A stretch of DNA of 64,000 nucleotides from Massilia varians. GTDB taxonomy: Bacteria; Pseudomonadota; Gammaproteobacteria; Burkholderiales; Burkholderiaceae_D. Of the stretch, positions 30,695-39,063 are shown piece after piece. A program made the position numbers and the translations under genes. The stretch covers positions 1,923,001 through 1,987,000 of the forward strand of contig NZ_AP026966.1 in NCBI RefSeq assembly GCF_027923905.1, written 5' to 3'. Position 1 is the stretch's first letter, and each line of letters starts with the position of its first letter. The notes under the pieces were generated by a model, which ran no database searches, was not told where the DNA came from, and saw only the letters and a program-made list of their open reading frames with translations.

Positions 30695-31033
30695 GTGGAT
30701 CAAGACATCGTTCGGCGGGTCAAAGCCGACCCCAACTATCGCAAGCTGGTCACGAAGCGTTCGCGCTTCGGCTGGATGCTCACCTGGAGCATGATGGTCG
30801 TGTACTACGGCTTCACCCTGCTCTGCGCCTTCGACAAGGAATTCATGGGCAGCCGCATCGGCGCCGGCGTCATGACCTGGGGCATCCCCCTGGGCCTGTT
30901 CGTGATCCTGTTCACCGTCGTGGTCACCGCCATCTACGTGCGCCGCGCCAACAGCGAGTACGACCAGCTGACCGAGGCCATCAAGGCCAACGTGGCCGGC
31001 GGCAACGGCGGTGGAAAGAAGGTGGCGGCATGA
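30695..31033 (+). CDS. DUF485 inner-membrane protein (YjcH-like)
   Basis: A 112 aa protein with two transmembrane helices (~28-50 and ~62-85) that is nearly always encoded next to the ActP acetate symporter. The [24 protein letters not shown] stretch is typical of DUF485. It starts with GTG, preceded by AGGAG. Its stop overlaps the actP start (ATGA). It is presumed to be a small partner or assembly factor of ActP. Confidence 0.88.
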   Translation: MDQDIVRRVKADPNYRKLVTKRSRFGWMLTWSMMVVYYGFTLLCAFDKEFMGSRIGAGVMTWGIPLGLFVILFTVVVTAIYVRRANSEYDQLTEAIKANVAGGNGGGKKVAA

Positions 31034-32691
31034 AGACCCTGCACCGTCTCGTCCTCGCGCCGGCGCTGCTGCTTGCCGGCGGCGCCGCCCTGGCCGCGCC
31101 CGACCTCGGCCAGGCCACCAAGCAGGCCACCAACTGGACCGCGATCAGCATGTTCGCGATCTTCGTGGTGCTGACCCTGTTCATCACCAAGTGGGCCGCC
31201 GCCAAGACCCGCTCGGCCTCCGACTTCTACACCGCCGGCGGCGGCATTTCCGGCTTCCAGAACGGCCTGGCGATCGCCGGCGACTTCATGTCGGCGGCAA
31301 GCTTCCTCGGCATTTCCGCCGCCGTGTTCCTGGACGGCTTCGACGGCCTGATCTACGCGATCGGCTTCCTGGTCGGCTGGCCGGTCATCACTTTCCTGAT
31401 GGCCGAGCGCCTGCGCAACCTGGGCCGCTACACCTTCGCCGACGTGGCCGCCTACCGCTTCCACCAGAAGCCGATCCGCGTGTTCGCGGCCTCCGGCACC
31501 CTGGTGGTGGTGGCCTTCTACCTGATCGCGCAGATGGTCGGCGCCGGCCAACTGATCAAGCTGCTGTTCGGCCTGGAATACTGGATCGCCGTCGTCATCG
31601 TCGGCGTCCTGATGATGGTCTACGTGCTGTTCGGCGGCATGACCGCGACCACCTGGGTGCAGATCATCAAGGCGGTGCTGCTGCTGTCGGGCGCTTCCTA
31701 CATGGCCTTCGCGGTGCTGGCGCAGTACAACTTCAGCCCGGAACAGCTGTTCTCGGCCGCCACCGAAGTGCACGCCAAGGGCGATTCCATCATGGGCCCG
31801 GGCACCTTCCTGAAAGACCCGATCTCGGCGATCTCCTTCGGCATGGCGCTGATGTTCGGCACCGCCGGCCTGCCGCACATCCTGATGCGCTTCTTCACCG
31901 TCCCGAGCGCGAAGGAGGCGCGCAAGTCGGTGCTGTGGGCCACCACCTGGATCGGCTACTTCTACATCCTGACCTTCATCATCGGCTTCGGCGCGATCGT
32001 GCTGGTCGGTACCAACCCGGCCTTCAAGGATGCGGCCGGCAAGCTCCTCGGCGGCAACAACATGGCGGCGGTGCACCTGGCCAATGCCGTGGGCGGCGAT
32101 ATCTTCCTGGGCTTCATCTCGGCAGTGGCCTTCGCGACCATCCTGGCGGTGGTGGCCGGCCTGACCCTGTCGGGCGCCTCGGCGGTGTCGCACGACCTGT
32201 ACGCCACCGTGTTCAAGAAAGGCAAGGCCAACAGCGCCGACGAACTGAAGGTCTCGAAGATCACCACCATCGCGCTGGGCGTGATCGCAGTGCTGCTCGG
32301 GATCGCGTTCGAAAAGCAGAACGTCGCCTTCATGGTGTCGCTGGCCTTCGCGATCGCGGCCTCGGCCAACTTCCCGGTGCTGTTCATGTCGGTGCTGTGG
32401 AAGGATTGCACCACCCGCGGCGCCACCGTCGGCGGCTTCCTGGGCCTGGCGACGGCGGTCGTGCTGACCCTGGTGTCGAAGTCGGTGTGGGTCGACGTGC
32501 TGGGCAACGCCACGGCGATCTTCCCCTATACCTCGCCGGCGATCTTCTCGATGGCGGTCGGCTTCTTCGGCATCTGGTTCTTCTCGGTGACCGACAAGAG
32601 CCCGCGCGCCGCGATCGACAAGGCCGGCTTCGAAGCGCAGGAAGTGCGTTCGGAAACCGGTATCGGTGCGGCCGCGGCAAGCGCACACTAA
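31030..32691 (+). CDS. actP: Cation/acetate symporter ActP
   Basis: A 553 aa sodium:solute symporter family permease with an N-terminal signal-like segment (~1-23) and about 13 transmembrane helices. Conserved SSS features include [36 protein letters not shown] and [26 protein letters not shown]. In E. coli ActP takes up acetate and glycolate; its position between prpR and prpB suggests that here it also supplies propionate. Translation is coupled to DUF485, and a strong terminator follows. Confidence 0.92.
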   Translation: MKTLHRLVLAPALLLAGGAALAAPDLGQATKQATNWTAISMFAIFVVLTLFITKWAAAKTRSASDFYTAGGGISGFQNGLAIAGDFMSAASFLGISAAVFLDGFDGLIYAIGFLVGWPVITFLMAERLRNLGRYTFADVAAYRFHQKPIRVFAASGTLVVVAFYLIAQMVGAGQLIKLLFGLEYWIAVVIVGVLMMVYVLFGGMTATTWVQIIKAVLLLSGASYMAFAVLAQYNFSPEQLFSAATEVHAKGDSIMGPGTFLKDPISAISFGMALMFGTAGLPHILMRFFTVPSAKEARKSVLWATTWIGYFYILTFIIGFGAIVLVGTNPAFKDAAGKLLGGNNMAAVHLANAVGGDIFLGFISAVAFATILAVVAGLTLSGASAVSHDLYATVFKKGKANSADELKVSKITTIALGVIAVLLGIAFEKQNVAFMVSLAFAIAASANFPVLFMSVLWKDCTTRGATVGGFLGLATAVVLTLVSKSVWVDVLGNATAIFPYTSPAIFSMAVGFFGIWFFSVTDKSPRAAIDKAGFEAQEVRSETGIGAAAASAH

Positions 32692-32708
32692 GCGCCTACG
32701 CCCGAACC

Positions 32709-32735
32709 AAACCCCGCTGCGGCGGGGTTTTTTTG
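32709..32735 (+). terminator. Intrinsic terminator of DUF485-actP
   Basis: AACCCCGC and GCGGGGTT (32710-32729) flank TGCG and are followed by a long T run. It separates actP from the prp operon. Confidence 0.9.
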
Positions 32736-32743
32736 TTGCTACA

Positions 32744-32783
32744 ATGTTTCATTGGTGTTTCACGTTTCGTTTCACTGAAACAT
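32744..32783 (+). promoter_or_regulatory. Putative PrpR enhancer
   Basis: ATGTTTCA (32744-32751) and TGAAACAT (32776-32783) are perfect inverted 8-mers. Further TTTCA elements at 32758 and 32770 give an 11-12 bp, one-helical-turn spacing. It lies about 50-90 bp upstream of the -24 element, where sigma-54 activators bind. Confidence 0.65.
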
Positions 32784-32833
32784 GTGAGAGGAGGTGGACG
32801 CGCCAAGTCCTTGATTTTCAAGCAAAGCCGCGC

Positions 32834-32849
32834 TGGCACACCAATTGCA
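32834..32849 (+). promoter_or_regulatory. Sigma-54 promoter of prpB
   Basis: TGGCAC (32834-32839) and TTGCA (32845-32849) give the invariant GG-N10-GC of a -24/-12 promoter. Transcription should start near 32861, about 35 bases before the prpB ATG. Confidence 0.85.
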
Positions 32850-32894
32850 TTAAGAAGGACATATCCGATCAACCCTCCATTCGAAAGCTTCAGC

Positions 32895-33785
32895 ATGAGC
32901 CACTACTCCGCCGGCGCCGCGTTCCGCCAGGCCGTCCAGGAAGAATCCCCGCTGCAGGTCATCGGCGCCATCAACGCCAACCACGCGCTGCTGGCCAAGC
33001 GTGCCGGCTACCGCGCCATCTACCTGTCGGGAGGCGGCGTCGCCGCCGGTTCCCTGGGCCTGCCGGACCTCGGCATCTCGAGCCTGGAAGATGTCCTGAT
33101 CGACGTGCGCCGCATCACCGACGTGTGCGACCTGCCATTGCTGGTCGACATCGACACCGGTTTCGGCGCCTCGGCCTTCAACGTCGCGCGCACCGTGCGC
33201 TCGCTCATCAAGGCCGGCGCCGCCGCCTGCCACATCGAGGACCAGGTCGGCGCCAAGCGCTGCGGCCACCGTCCGGGCAAGGAAATCGTCAGCAAGGACG
33301 AGATGGTCGACCGCGTGAAGGCGGCCGCCGACGCCCGTACCGACGAGCAGTTCGTCATCATGGCGCGCACCGACGCACTGGCTGTGGAAGGCCTGGACGC
33401 CGCCATCGAGCGCGCCGTTGCCTGCGTGGAAGCCGGCGCCGACATGATCTTCCCCGAAGCCATGACCAGCCTCGAGATGTATAAACAGTTCGCCGATGCC
33501 GTGAAGGTGCCGGTGCTGGCCAACATCACCGAGTTCGGCGCGACCCCGCTGTTCACGCTGGACGAGCTGCGCAGCGCCGGCGTCGGCATCGCCCTGTACC
33601 CGCTGTCGGCCTTCCGCGCCATGAACAAGGCGGCCGAGAACGTCTACAACGCGATCCGCCGCGACGGCACCCAGAAGAACGTGCTCGACACCATGCAGAC
33701 CCGCGCCGAACTGTACGACCGCATCGACTACCACAGCTACGAACAGAAACTGGACGCGCTGTTCGCCCAGAAGAAGACCAAATAA
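32895..33785 (+). CDS. prpB: 2-methylisocitrate lyase
   Basis: A 296 aa isocitrate-lyase-superfamily enzyme that cleaves 2-methylisocitrate to pyruvate and succinate, the last step of the methylcitrate cycle. The catalytic loop KRCGHRPGK, the metal-binding DIDTGFG and the [11 protein letters not shown] segment are all present. The length separates it from isocitrate lyase (>400 aa). It is the first gene of the operon. The ribosome-binding site is weak (GAAAG). Confidence 0.96.
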   Translation: MSHYSAGAAFRQAVQEESPLQVIGAINANHALLAKRAGYRAIYLSGGGVAAGSLGLPDLGISSLEDVLIDVRRITDVCDLPLLVDIDTGFGASAFNVARTVRSLIKAGAAACHIEDQVGAKRCGHRPGKEIVSKDEMVDRVKAAADARTDEQFVIMARTDALAVEGLDAAIERAVACVEAGADMIFPEAMTSLEMYKQFADAVKVPVLANITEFGATPLFTLDELRSAGVGIALYPLSAFRAMNKAAENVYNAIRRDGTQKNVLDTMQTRAELYDRIDYHSYEQKLDALFAQKKTK

Positions 33786-33808
33786 TTCGCTATCAGGAGA
33801 GCCTAAGC

Positions 33809-34969
33809 ATGAGCACCCAGAACAACGAGACCCCAACGTTCAAGCCGAAGAAATCGGTGGCCCTGTCCGGCGTCGCCGCCGGCAATACCGCGCTGTGCTC
33901 GGTCGGCAAGAGCGGCAACGATCTGCACTACCGCGGCTACGACATCCTGGACGTCGCCACCACCTGCGAATTCGAAGAGATCGCCTACCTGCTGGTGCAC
34001 GGCAAGCTGCCCACCAGTGCCGAACTGAAGGGCTACAAGGCCAAGCTGAAATCGCTGCGCGGCCTGCCGCAGGCGGTCAAGAGCGCGCTGGAAGCGCTGC
34101 CGGCCGCCGCCCATCCGATGGACGTGATGCGCAGCGGCGTGTCGGTGCTGGGCTGCACCCTGCCGGAAAAGGACGACCACAACATCCCGGGCGCGCGCGA
34201 CATCGCCGACCGCCTGATGGCCTCCTTCGGGTCCATGCTGCTGTACTGGTACCACTTCAGCCATAGCGGCCGCCGCATCGAGGTCGAGACCGACGACGAT
34301 TCGATCGGCGGCCACTTCCTGCACCTGCTGCATGGCGAAAAGCCGCGCGAGTCCTGGGTGCGCGCGATGCACACCTCGCTGATCCTGTACGCCGAGCACG
34401 AATTCAACGCCTCGACCTTCACCTCGCGCGTGATCGCCGGCACCGGCTCGGACATCCACTCGGCCATCACCGGCGCGATCGGCGCGCTGCGCGGACCGAA
34501 GCACGGCGGCGCCAACGAAGTGGCCCTGGACATCCAGAAGCGCTACGAGAACGCCGACGAGGCCGAAGCCGACATCCGCAACCGCGTCGCCAACAAGGAA
34601 GTCGTGATCGGCTTCGGCCACCCGGTGTACACCATCAGCGACCCGCGCAACGTGGTGATCAAGGAAGTGGCGCGCACCCTGTCGCAGGAAGCCGGCTCGA
34701 TGAAGATGTTCGACATCGCCGAGCGCCTGGAATCGGTGATGTGGGAAGTCAAGAAAATGTTCCCGAACCTGGACTGGTTCTCGGCCGTCTCTTACCACAT
34801 GATGGGCGTGCCGACCGCCATGTTCACGCCGCTGTTCGTGATCTCGCGCACCTCCGGCTGGGCCGCGCACATCATCGAGCAGCGTATCGACAACAAGATC
34901 ATCCGCCCGAGCGCGAACTACGTGGGTCCGGAAGACCTGCAGTTCGTGCCGATCGCCGATCGCAAGTAA
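33809..34969 (+). CDS. prpC: 2-methylcitrate synthase
   Basis: A 386 aa citrate-synthase-family enzyme condensing propionyl-CoA with oxaloacetate. Active-site histidines lie in GPKHGGAN and GFGHPVY, and the catalytic aspartate region near the C-terminus ([14 protein letters not shown]) is present. It starts with the conserved [28 protein letters not shown] precedes the ATG; prpB ends 23 bp upstream. Together with prpB, acnD and prpF it completes the methylcitrate pathway. Confidence 0.96.
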   Translation: MSTQNNETPTFKPKKSVALSGVAAGNTALCSVGKSGNDLHYRGYDILDVATTCEFEEIAYLLVHGKLPTSAELKGYKAKLKSLRGLPQAVKSALEALPAAAHPMDVMRSGVSVLGCTLPEKDDHNIPGARDIADRLMASFGSMLLYWYHFSHSGRRIEVETDDDSIGGHFLHLLHGEKPRESWVRAMHTSLILYAEHEFNASTFTSRVIAGTGSDIHSAITGAIGALRGPKHGGANEVALDIQKRYENADEAEADIRNRVANKEVVIGFGHPVYTISDPRNVVIKEVARTLSQEAGSMKMFDIAERLESVMWEVKKMFPNLDWFSAVSYHMMGVPTAMFTPLFVISRTSGWAAHIIEQRIDNKIIRPSANYVGPEDLQFVPIADRK

Positions 34970-34987
34970 GTGACCGAACGACGAATC

Positions 34988-37594
34988 ATGAACACCAATC
35001 ACCGCAAACCCCTCCCGGGCACCTCGCTGGACTACTTCGACACGCGCGCCGCGGTCGAGGCCATCCAGCCCGGCGCCTATGACACGCTGCCCTATACCTC
35101 GCGCGTGCTGGCCGAGAACCTGGTGCGCCGCTGCGACCCGGCCAGCATGACCGACAGCCTCAAGCAGATCATCGAGCGCAAGCGCGACCTCGACTTCCCC
35201 TGGTTCCCGGCGCGCGTGGTCTGCCACGACATCCTGGGCCAGACCGCCCTGGTCGACCTGGCCGGCCTGCGCGACGCCATCGCAGGGCAGGGCGGCGACC
35301 CGGCCCTGGTCAATCCGGTGGTGCCGACCCAGCTGGTGGTGGACCACTCGCTGGCCGTCGAGTGCGGCGGCTTCGACCCGGACGCCTTCGCCAAGAACCG
35401 CGCCATCGAGGACCGCCGCAACGAGGACCGCTTCCACTTCATCGAGTGGACCAAGAAGGCCTTCCAGAACGTCGACGTGATCCCGCCGGGCAACGGCATC
35501 CTGCACCAGATCAACCTCGAGCGCATGTCGCCCGTGATCCAGAGCGAGAAGGGCGTGGCCTATCCGGACACCCTGGTCGGCACCGATTCGCACACCCCGA
35601 TGGTCGATGCCCTGGGCGTGATCGCCATCGGCGTGGGCGGCCTGGAAGCGGAGAGCGTCATGCTGGGCCGTGCCTCGTACATGCGCCTGCCGGACATCGT
35701 CGGCGTCGAGCTGACCGGCAAAGCGCAGCCCGGCATCACCGCCACCGACATCGTGCTGGCGCTGACCGAGTTCCTGCGCAAGGCGAAGGTGGTATCAAGC
35801 TACCTCGAGTTCTACGGCGAAGGCGCCGCGAGCCTGACCCTGGGCGACCGCGCCACCATCTCGAACATGGCGCCCGAATTCGGCGCCACCGCCGCGATGT
35901 TCTACATCGACGAGCAGACCATCAAGTACCTGCGCCTGACCGGCCGCGAGGAAGAGACCGTGCAGCTGGTGGAAAGCTATGCCAAGCAAGCCGGCCTGTG
36001 GGCCGACAGCTTGACGAACGCCCAGTACGAGCGCGTGCTCTCGTTCGACCTGTCCTCGGTGGTGCGCAACATCGCCGGTCCGTCGAACCCCCACAAGCGC
36101 GTGCCGACCTCGGAACTGGCCGAGCGCGGCATTGCCGGCAAGGTGGAAAACGAAGCCGGCCTGATGCCGGATGGCGCCGTGATCATCGCGGCGATCACCA
36201 GCTGCACCAACACCAACAACCCGCGCAACATGATCGCGGCCGGCCTGATTGCCCGCAACGCCAACCGCGCGGGACTGGTCCGCAAGCCCTGGGTCAAGAG
36301 TTCGCTCGCGCCGGGTTCCAAGGCCGTGGCCCTGTACCTGGAAGAAGCCGGCCTGATGCCCGAGCTGGAAAAGCTGGGCTTCGGCGTGGTCGCCTTTGCC
36401 TGCACCACCTGCAATGGCATGAGCGGCGCGCTCGAGCCGACGATCCAGCAGGAGATCATCGAGCGCGACCTGTACGCGACCGCCGTCCTGTCGGGCAACC
36501 GCAACTTCGACGGCCGCATCCACCCCTACGCCAAGCAGGCCTTCCTGGCTTCGCCGCCGCTGGTGGTGGCTTACGCGATCGCCGGCACCATCCGTTTCGA
36601 CATCGAGAAGGACGTGCTGGGCCTGGATGCTTCTGGTAAAGAAATCCGCCTGGCCGACCTGTGGCCGTCGGACGAAGAGATCGATGCCGTAGTGGCAAAC
36701 AGCGTCAAGCCGGAGCAGTTCCGCAAGGTCTACACGCCGATGTTCGCGCGCGTGGCCGACGACGGAGAACAGGTCAGCCCGCTGTACGACTGGCGCCCGC
36801 AGAGCACCTATATCCGCCGTCCGCCCTACTGGGAAGGCGCACTGGCCGGCGAGCGCACGCTTTCCGGCATGCGTCCGCTGGCCATCCTGGGCGACAACAT
36901 CACCACCGACCACCTGTCGCCGTCGAACGCGATCCTGCTGGACTCGGCCGCCGGCGAATACCTGGCCAAGATGGGCCTGCCGGAAGAGGACTTCAATTCC
37001 TACGCGACCCACCGCGGCGACCACCTGACCGCGCAGCGCGCCACCTTCGCCAATCCGACCCTGAAGAACGAGATGGTGAAAGACGCCATGGGCAACGTGA
37101 AAGCCGGGTCCTTGGCGCGCATCGAGCCGGAAGGGGAGGTGACGCGCATGTGGGAAGCGATCGAGACCTACATGGAGCGCAAGCAGCCCCTGATCGTGAT
37201 CGCCGGCGCCGACTACGGCCAGGGCTCCTCGCGCGACTGGGCGGCCAAGGGCGTGCGCCTGGCGGGCGTGGAAGCGATCGTGGCCGAAGGCTTCGAGCGC
37301 ATCCACCGCACCAACCTGGTCGGCATGGGCGTGCTGCCGCTCGAGTTCAAGCCGGGCGTGAACCGCATGAGCCTGGGGCTGGACGGCACCGAAACCTTCG
37401 ACGTGATCGGCGAACGCACGCCGCGCACCGACCTGATCCTGGTCGTCCACCGCAGCAACGGCGAGCGCGTCGAGGTCCCGGTGACCTGCCGCCTCGACAC
37501 CGCCGAGGAAGTGGCGATCTATGAGGCGGGCGGGGTGTTGCAGCGCTTCGCGCAGGATTTCCTCGAGTCGTCGGTTCCGAAAGTCGCCGCATAA
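34988..37594 (+). CDS. acnD: 2-methylcitrate dehydratase, Fe/S-dependent (AcnD)
   Basis: An 868 aa aconitase-family protein that dehydrates 2-methylcitrate, a substitute for the unrelated PrpD. The [4Fe-4S] ligands sit in SCTNTNNP and in the CTTCNGMSG pair; ILGDNITTDHLSP and GQGSSRDWAAKG are aconitase swivel-domain motifs. The N-terminus MNTNHRKPLPGTSLDYFDTRAAVEAIQPGAY is AcnD-specific. I chose the ATG at 34988; a GTG at 34970, directly after the prpC stop, is possible. AcnD acts with PrpF, encoded downstream. Confidence 0.95.
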   Translation: MNTNHRKPLPGTSLDYFDTRAAVEAIQPGAYDTLPYTSRVLAENLVRRCDPASMTDSLKQIIERKRDLDFPWFPARVVCHDILGQTALVDLAGLRDAIAGQGGDPALVNPVVPTQLVVDHSLAVECGGFDPDAFAKNRAIEDRRNEDRFHFIEWTKKAFQNVDVIPPGNGILHQINLERMSPVIQSEKGVAYPDTLVGTDSHTPMVDALGVIAIGVGGLEAESVMLGRASYMRLPDIVGVELTGKAQPGITATDIVLALTEFLRKAKVVSSYLEFYGEGAASLTLGDRATISNMAPEFGATAAMFYIDEQTIKYLRLTGREEETVQLVESYAKQAGLWADSLTNAQYERVLSFDLSSVVRNIAGPSNPHKRVPTSELAERGIAGKVENEAGLMPDGAVIIAAITSCTNTNNPRNMIAAGLIARNANRAGLVRKPWVKSSLAPGSKAVALYLEEAGLMPELEKLGFGVVAFACTTCNGMSGALEPTIQQEIIERDLYATAVLSGNRNFDGRIHPYAKQAFLASPPLVVAYAIAGTIRFDIEKDVLGLDASGKEIRLADLWPSDEEIDAVVANSVKPEQFRKVYTPMFARVADDGEQVSPLYDWRPQSTYIRRPPYWEGALAGERTLSGMRPLAILGDNITTDHLSPSNAILLDSAAGEYLAKMGLPEEDFNSYATHRGDHLTAQRATFANPTLKNEMVKDAMGNVKAGSLARIEPEGEVTRMWEAIETYMERKQPLIVIAGADYGQGSSRDWAAKGVRLAGVEAIVAEGFERIHRTNLVGMGVLPLEFKPGVNRMSLGLDGTETFDVIGERTPRTDLILVVHRSNGERVEVPVTCRLDTAEEVAIYEAGGVLQRFAQDFLESSVPKVAA

Positions 37595-37607
37595 TTGCGA
37601 ACGTGAT

Positions 37608-37638
37608 TTGAACGCGTGGGCGGGGGACCCGCCCACCC
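37608..37638 (-). repeat. REP-like palindrome, copy D
   Basis: TTGAACGCGTGGGCGGG, loop and CCCGCCCACCC, inverted relative to copy E. It begins 13 bp after the acnD stop. The GTTCAA tail is outermost, the reverse of the B/C pair. Confidence 0.7.
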
Positions 37639-37652
37639 GAACATCGATACCC

Positions 37653-37688
37653 GTAGGGTGGGAAGGTTCCCTGCCCACGCGTTCAACC
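37653..37688 (+). repeat. REP-like palindrome, copy E
   Basis: Starts GTAGGGTGGG and ends CCCACGCGTTCAACC. It ends 29 bp before the prpF start. With copy D it fills most of the 123 bp acnD-prpF spacer, inside the prp operon. Confidence 0.7.
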
Positions 37689-37717
37689 AGCGTTTGCATG
37701 GCCAAACAAGGATTCAT

Positions 37718-38923
37718 ATGGCACACACCCCCCAAATCAAGATCCCCGCCACCTACATGCGTGGCGGCACCAGCAAAGGCGTGTTCTTCCGCCTGCAAGA
37801 CCTCCCGGAAGCCGCGCGCATGCCCGGCCCGGCGCGCGACGCGCTCCTGCTGCGCGTGATCGGCAGCCCCGACCCCTACGGCAAGCAGATCGACGGCATG
37901 GGCGGCGCCACCTCCAGCACCAGCAAAACCGTGATCGTCGACCGCAGTACCCGCCCGGATCACGACGTCGACTACCTGTTCGGCCAGGTCGCGATCGACA
38001 AGGCTTTCGTCGACTGGAGCGGCAATTGCGGCAACCTGTCCTCGGCGGTCGGCTCGTTCGCCATCGCCAGCGGCCTGGTCGACCCGGCGCGCGTGCCGCG
38101 GGACGGCATGGCGACTGTACGCATCTGGCAGGCCAACATCGGCAAGACCATCGTCGCCCACGTCCCGGTCACGAACGGCGAAGTGCAGGAAACCGGCGAC
38201 TTCGAACTCGACGGCGTGACCTTCCCGGCGGCCGAGGTGCAGCTGGAATTCCTCGACCCGGCGGCCGAGGAGGAGGGCGCCGGCGCGGGTGTGGCAAGTT
38301 CGATGTTCCCGACCGGGAACCTGGTCGACGAGCTGGATGTCCCGGGCGTCGGGCGGCTGCAGGCGACCATGATCAACGCCGGCATCCCGACCATCTTCGT
38401 GAACGCCGAGGCGATCGGCTACATCGGCACCGAGCTGCAGGAGGCCATCAACGGCGACCCGCGCGCGCTGGCCATGTTCGAGACCATCCGCGCCCACGGC
38501 GCCCTGCGCATGGGCCTGATCGCCAGCATCGAAGAGGCGGCCAAGCGCCAGCACACACCCAAGGTGGCCTTCGTGGCGAAGCCGGCGGGCTATGTCTCAT
38601 CGAGCGGCAAGCAGGTGTCGGCGTCCGACATCGACCTCCTGGTGCGCGCGCTCTCGATGGGCAAGCTGCACCACGCGATGATGGGCACGGCCGCGGTGGC
38701 GATCGGCACCGCCGCCGCCATTCCCGGCACCCTGGTCAACCTGGCGGCCGGTGGCGGCGAGCGCGTGGCGGTGCGCTTCGGCCACCCCTCCGGTACCCTG
38801 CGGGTCGGGGCGGAAGCGGTGCAGTCGAACGGCGAATGGAGCGTCGCCAAAGCGATCATGAGCCGCAGCGCACGCGTGCTGATGGAAGGCTGGGTGCGCG
38901 TCCCGGGCGATTATTTCGAATAA
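37718..38923 (+). CDS. prpF: 2-methylaconitate cis-trans isomerase PrpF
   Basis: A 401 aa diaminopimelate-epimerase-fold protein that isomerises the 2-methylaconitate made by AcnD. The N-terminus IKIPATYMRGGTSKGVFF, the active-site NCGNLSSAVG and the MGTAAVAIGTAAAIPGT stretch are typical. AAGGA lies before the ATG. It is the last gene of the operon, separated from acnD by a REP pair, which may reduce its expression or stabilise the upstream mRNA. A terminator follows. Confidence 0.95.
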   Translation: MAHTPQIKIPATYMRGGTSKGVFFRLQDLPEAARMPGPARDALLLRVIGSPDPYGKQIDGMGGATSSTSKTVIVDRSTRPDHDVDYLFGQVAIDKAFVDWSGNCGNLSSAVGSFAIASGLVDPARVPRDGMATVRIWQANIGKTIVAHVPVTNGEVQETGDFELDGVTFPAAEVQLEFLDPAAEEEGAGAGVASSMFPTGNLVDELDVPGVGRLQATMINAGIPTIFVNAEAIGYIGTELQEAINGDPRALAMFETIRAHGALRMGLIASIEEAAKRQHTPKVAFVAKPAGYVSSSGKQVSASDIDLLVRALSMGKLHHAMMGTAAVAIGTAAAIPGTLVNLAAGGGERVAVRFGHPSGTLRVGAEAVQSNGEWSVAKAIMSRSARVLMEGWVRVPGDYFE

Positions 38924-38950
38924 ACTCGAAGAAATGCTCGATGAAACGAT

Positions 38951-38990
38951 TGATGGGCCGCAACAACACGGCCCATCATTTGTGCTTTTT
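38951..38990 (+). terminator. Intrinsic terminator of the prp operon
   Basis: TGATGGGCCG (38951-38960) pairs with CGGCCCATCA (38969-38978) over an 8-base loop, followed by TTTGTGCTTTTT. Confidence 0.85.
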
Positions 38991-39063
38991 AGTTTTGGAG
39001 CATCACGGCTTTGTGGTTTATGATTTCCAAATTGGCAAGTTAGCCGCGAGACAATCAGGAACC

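Noticed and set aside
38995..39024. Promoter TTGGAG-N18-TATGAT before the PAS-GGDEF-EAL gene
   Set aside because: The -35 box matches at only three positions and the spacer is 18 bp; the -10 may be real, but the pair is not convincing.
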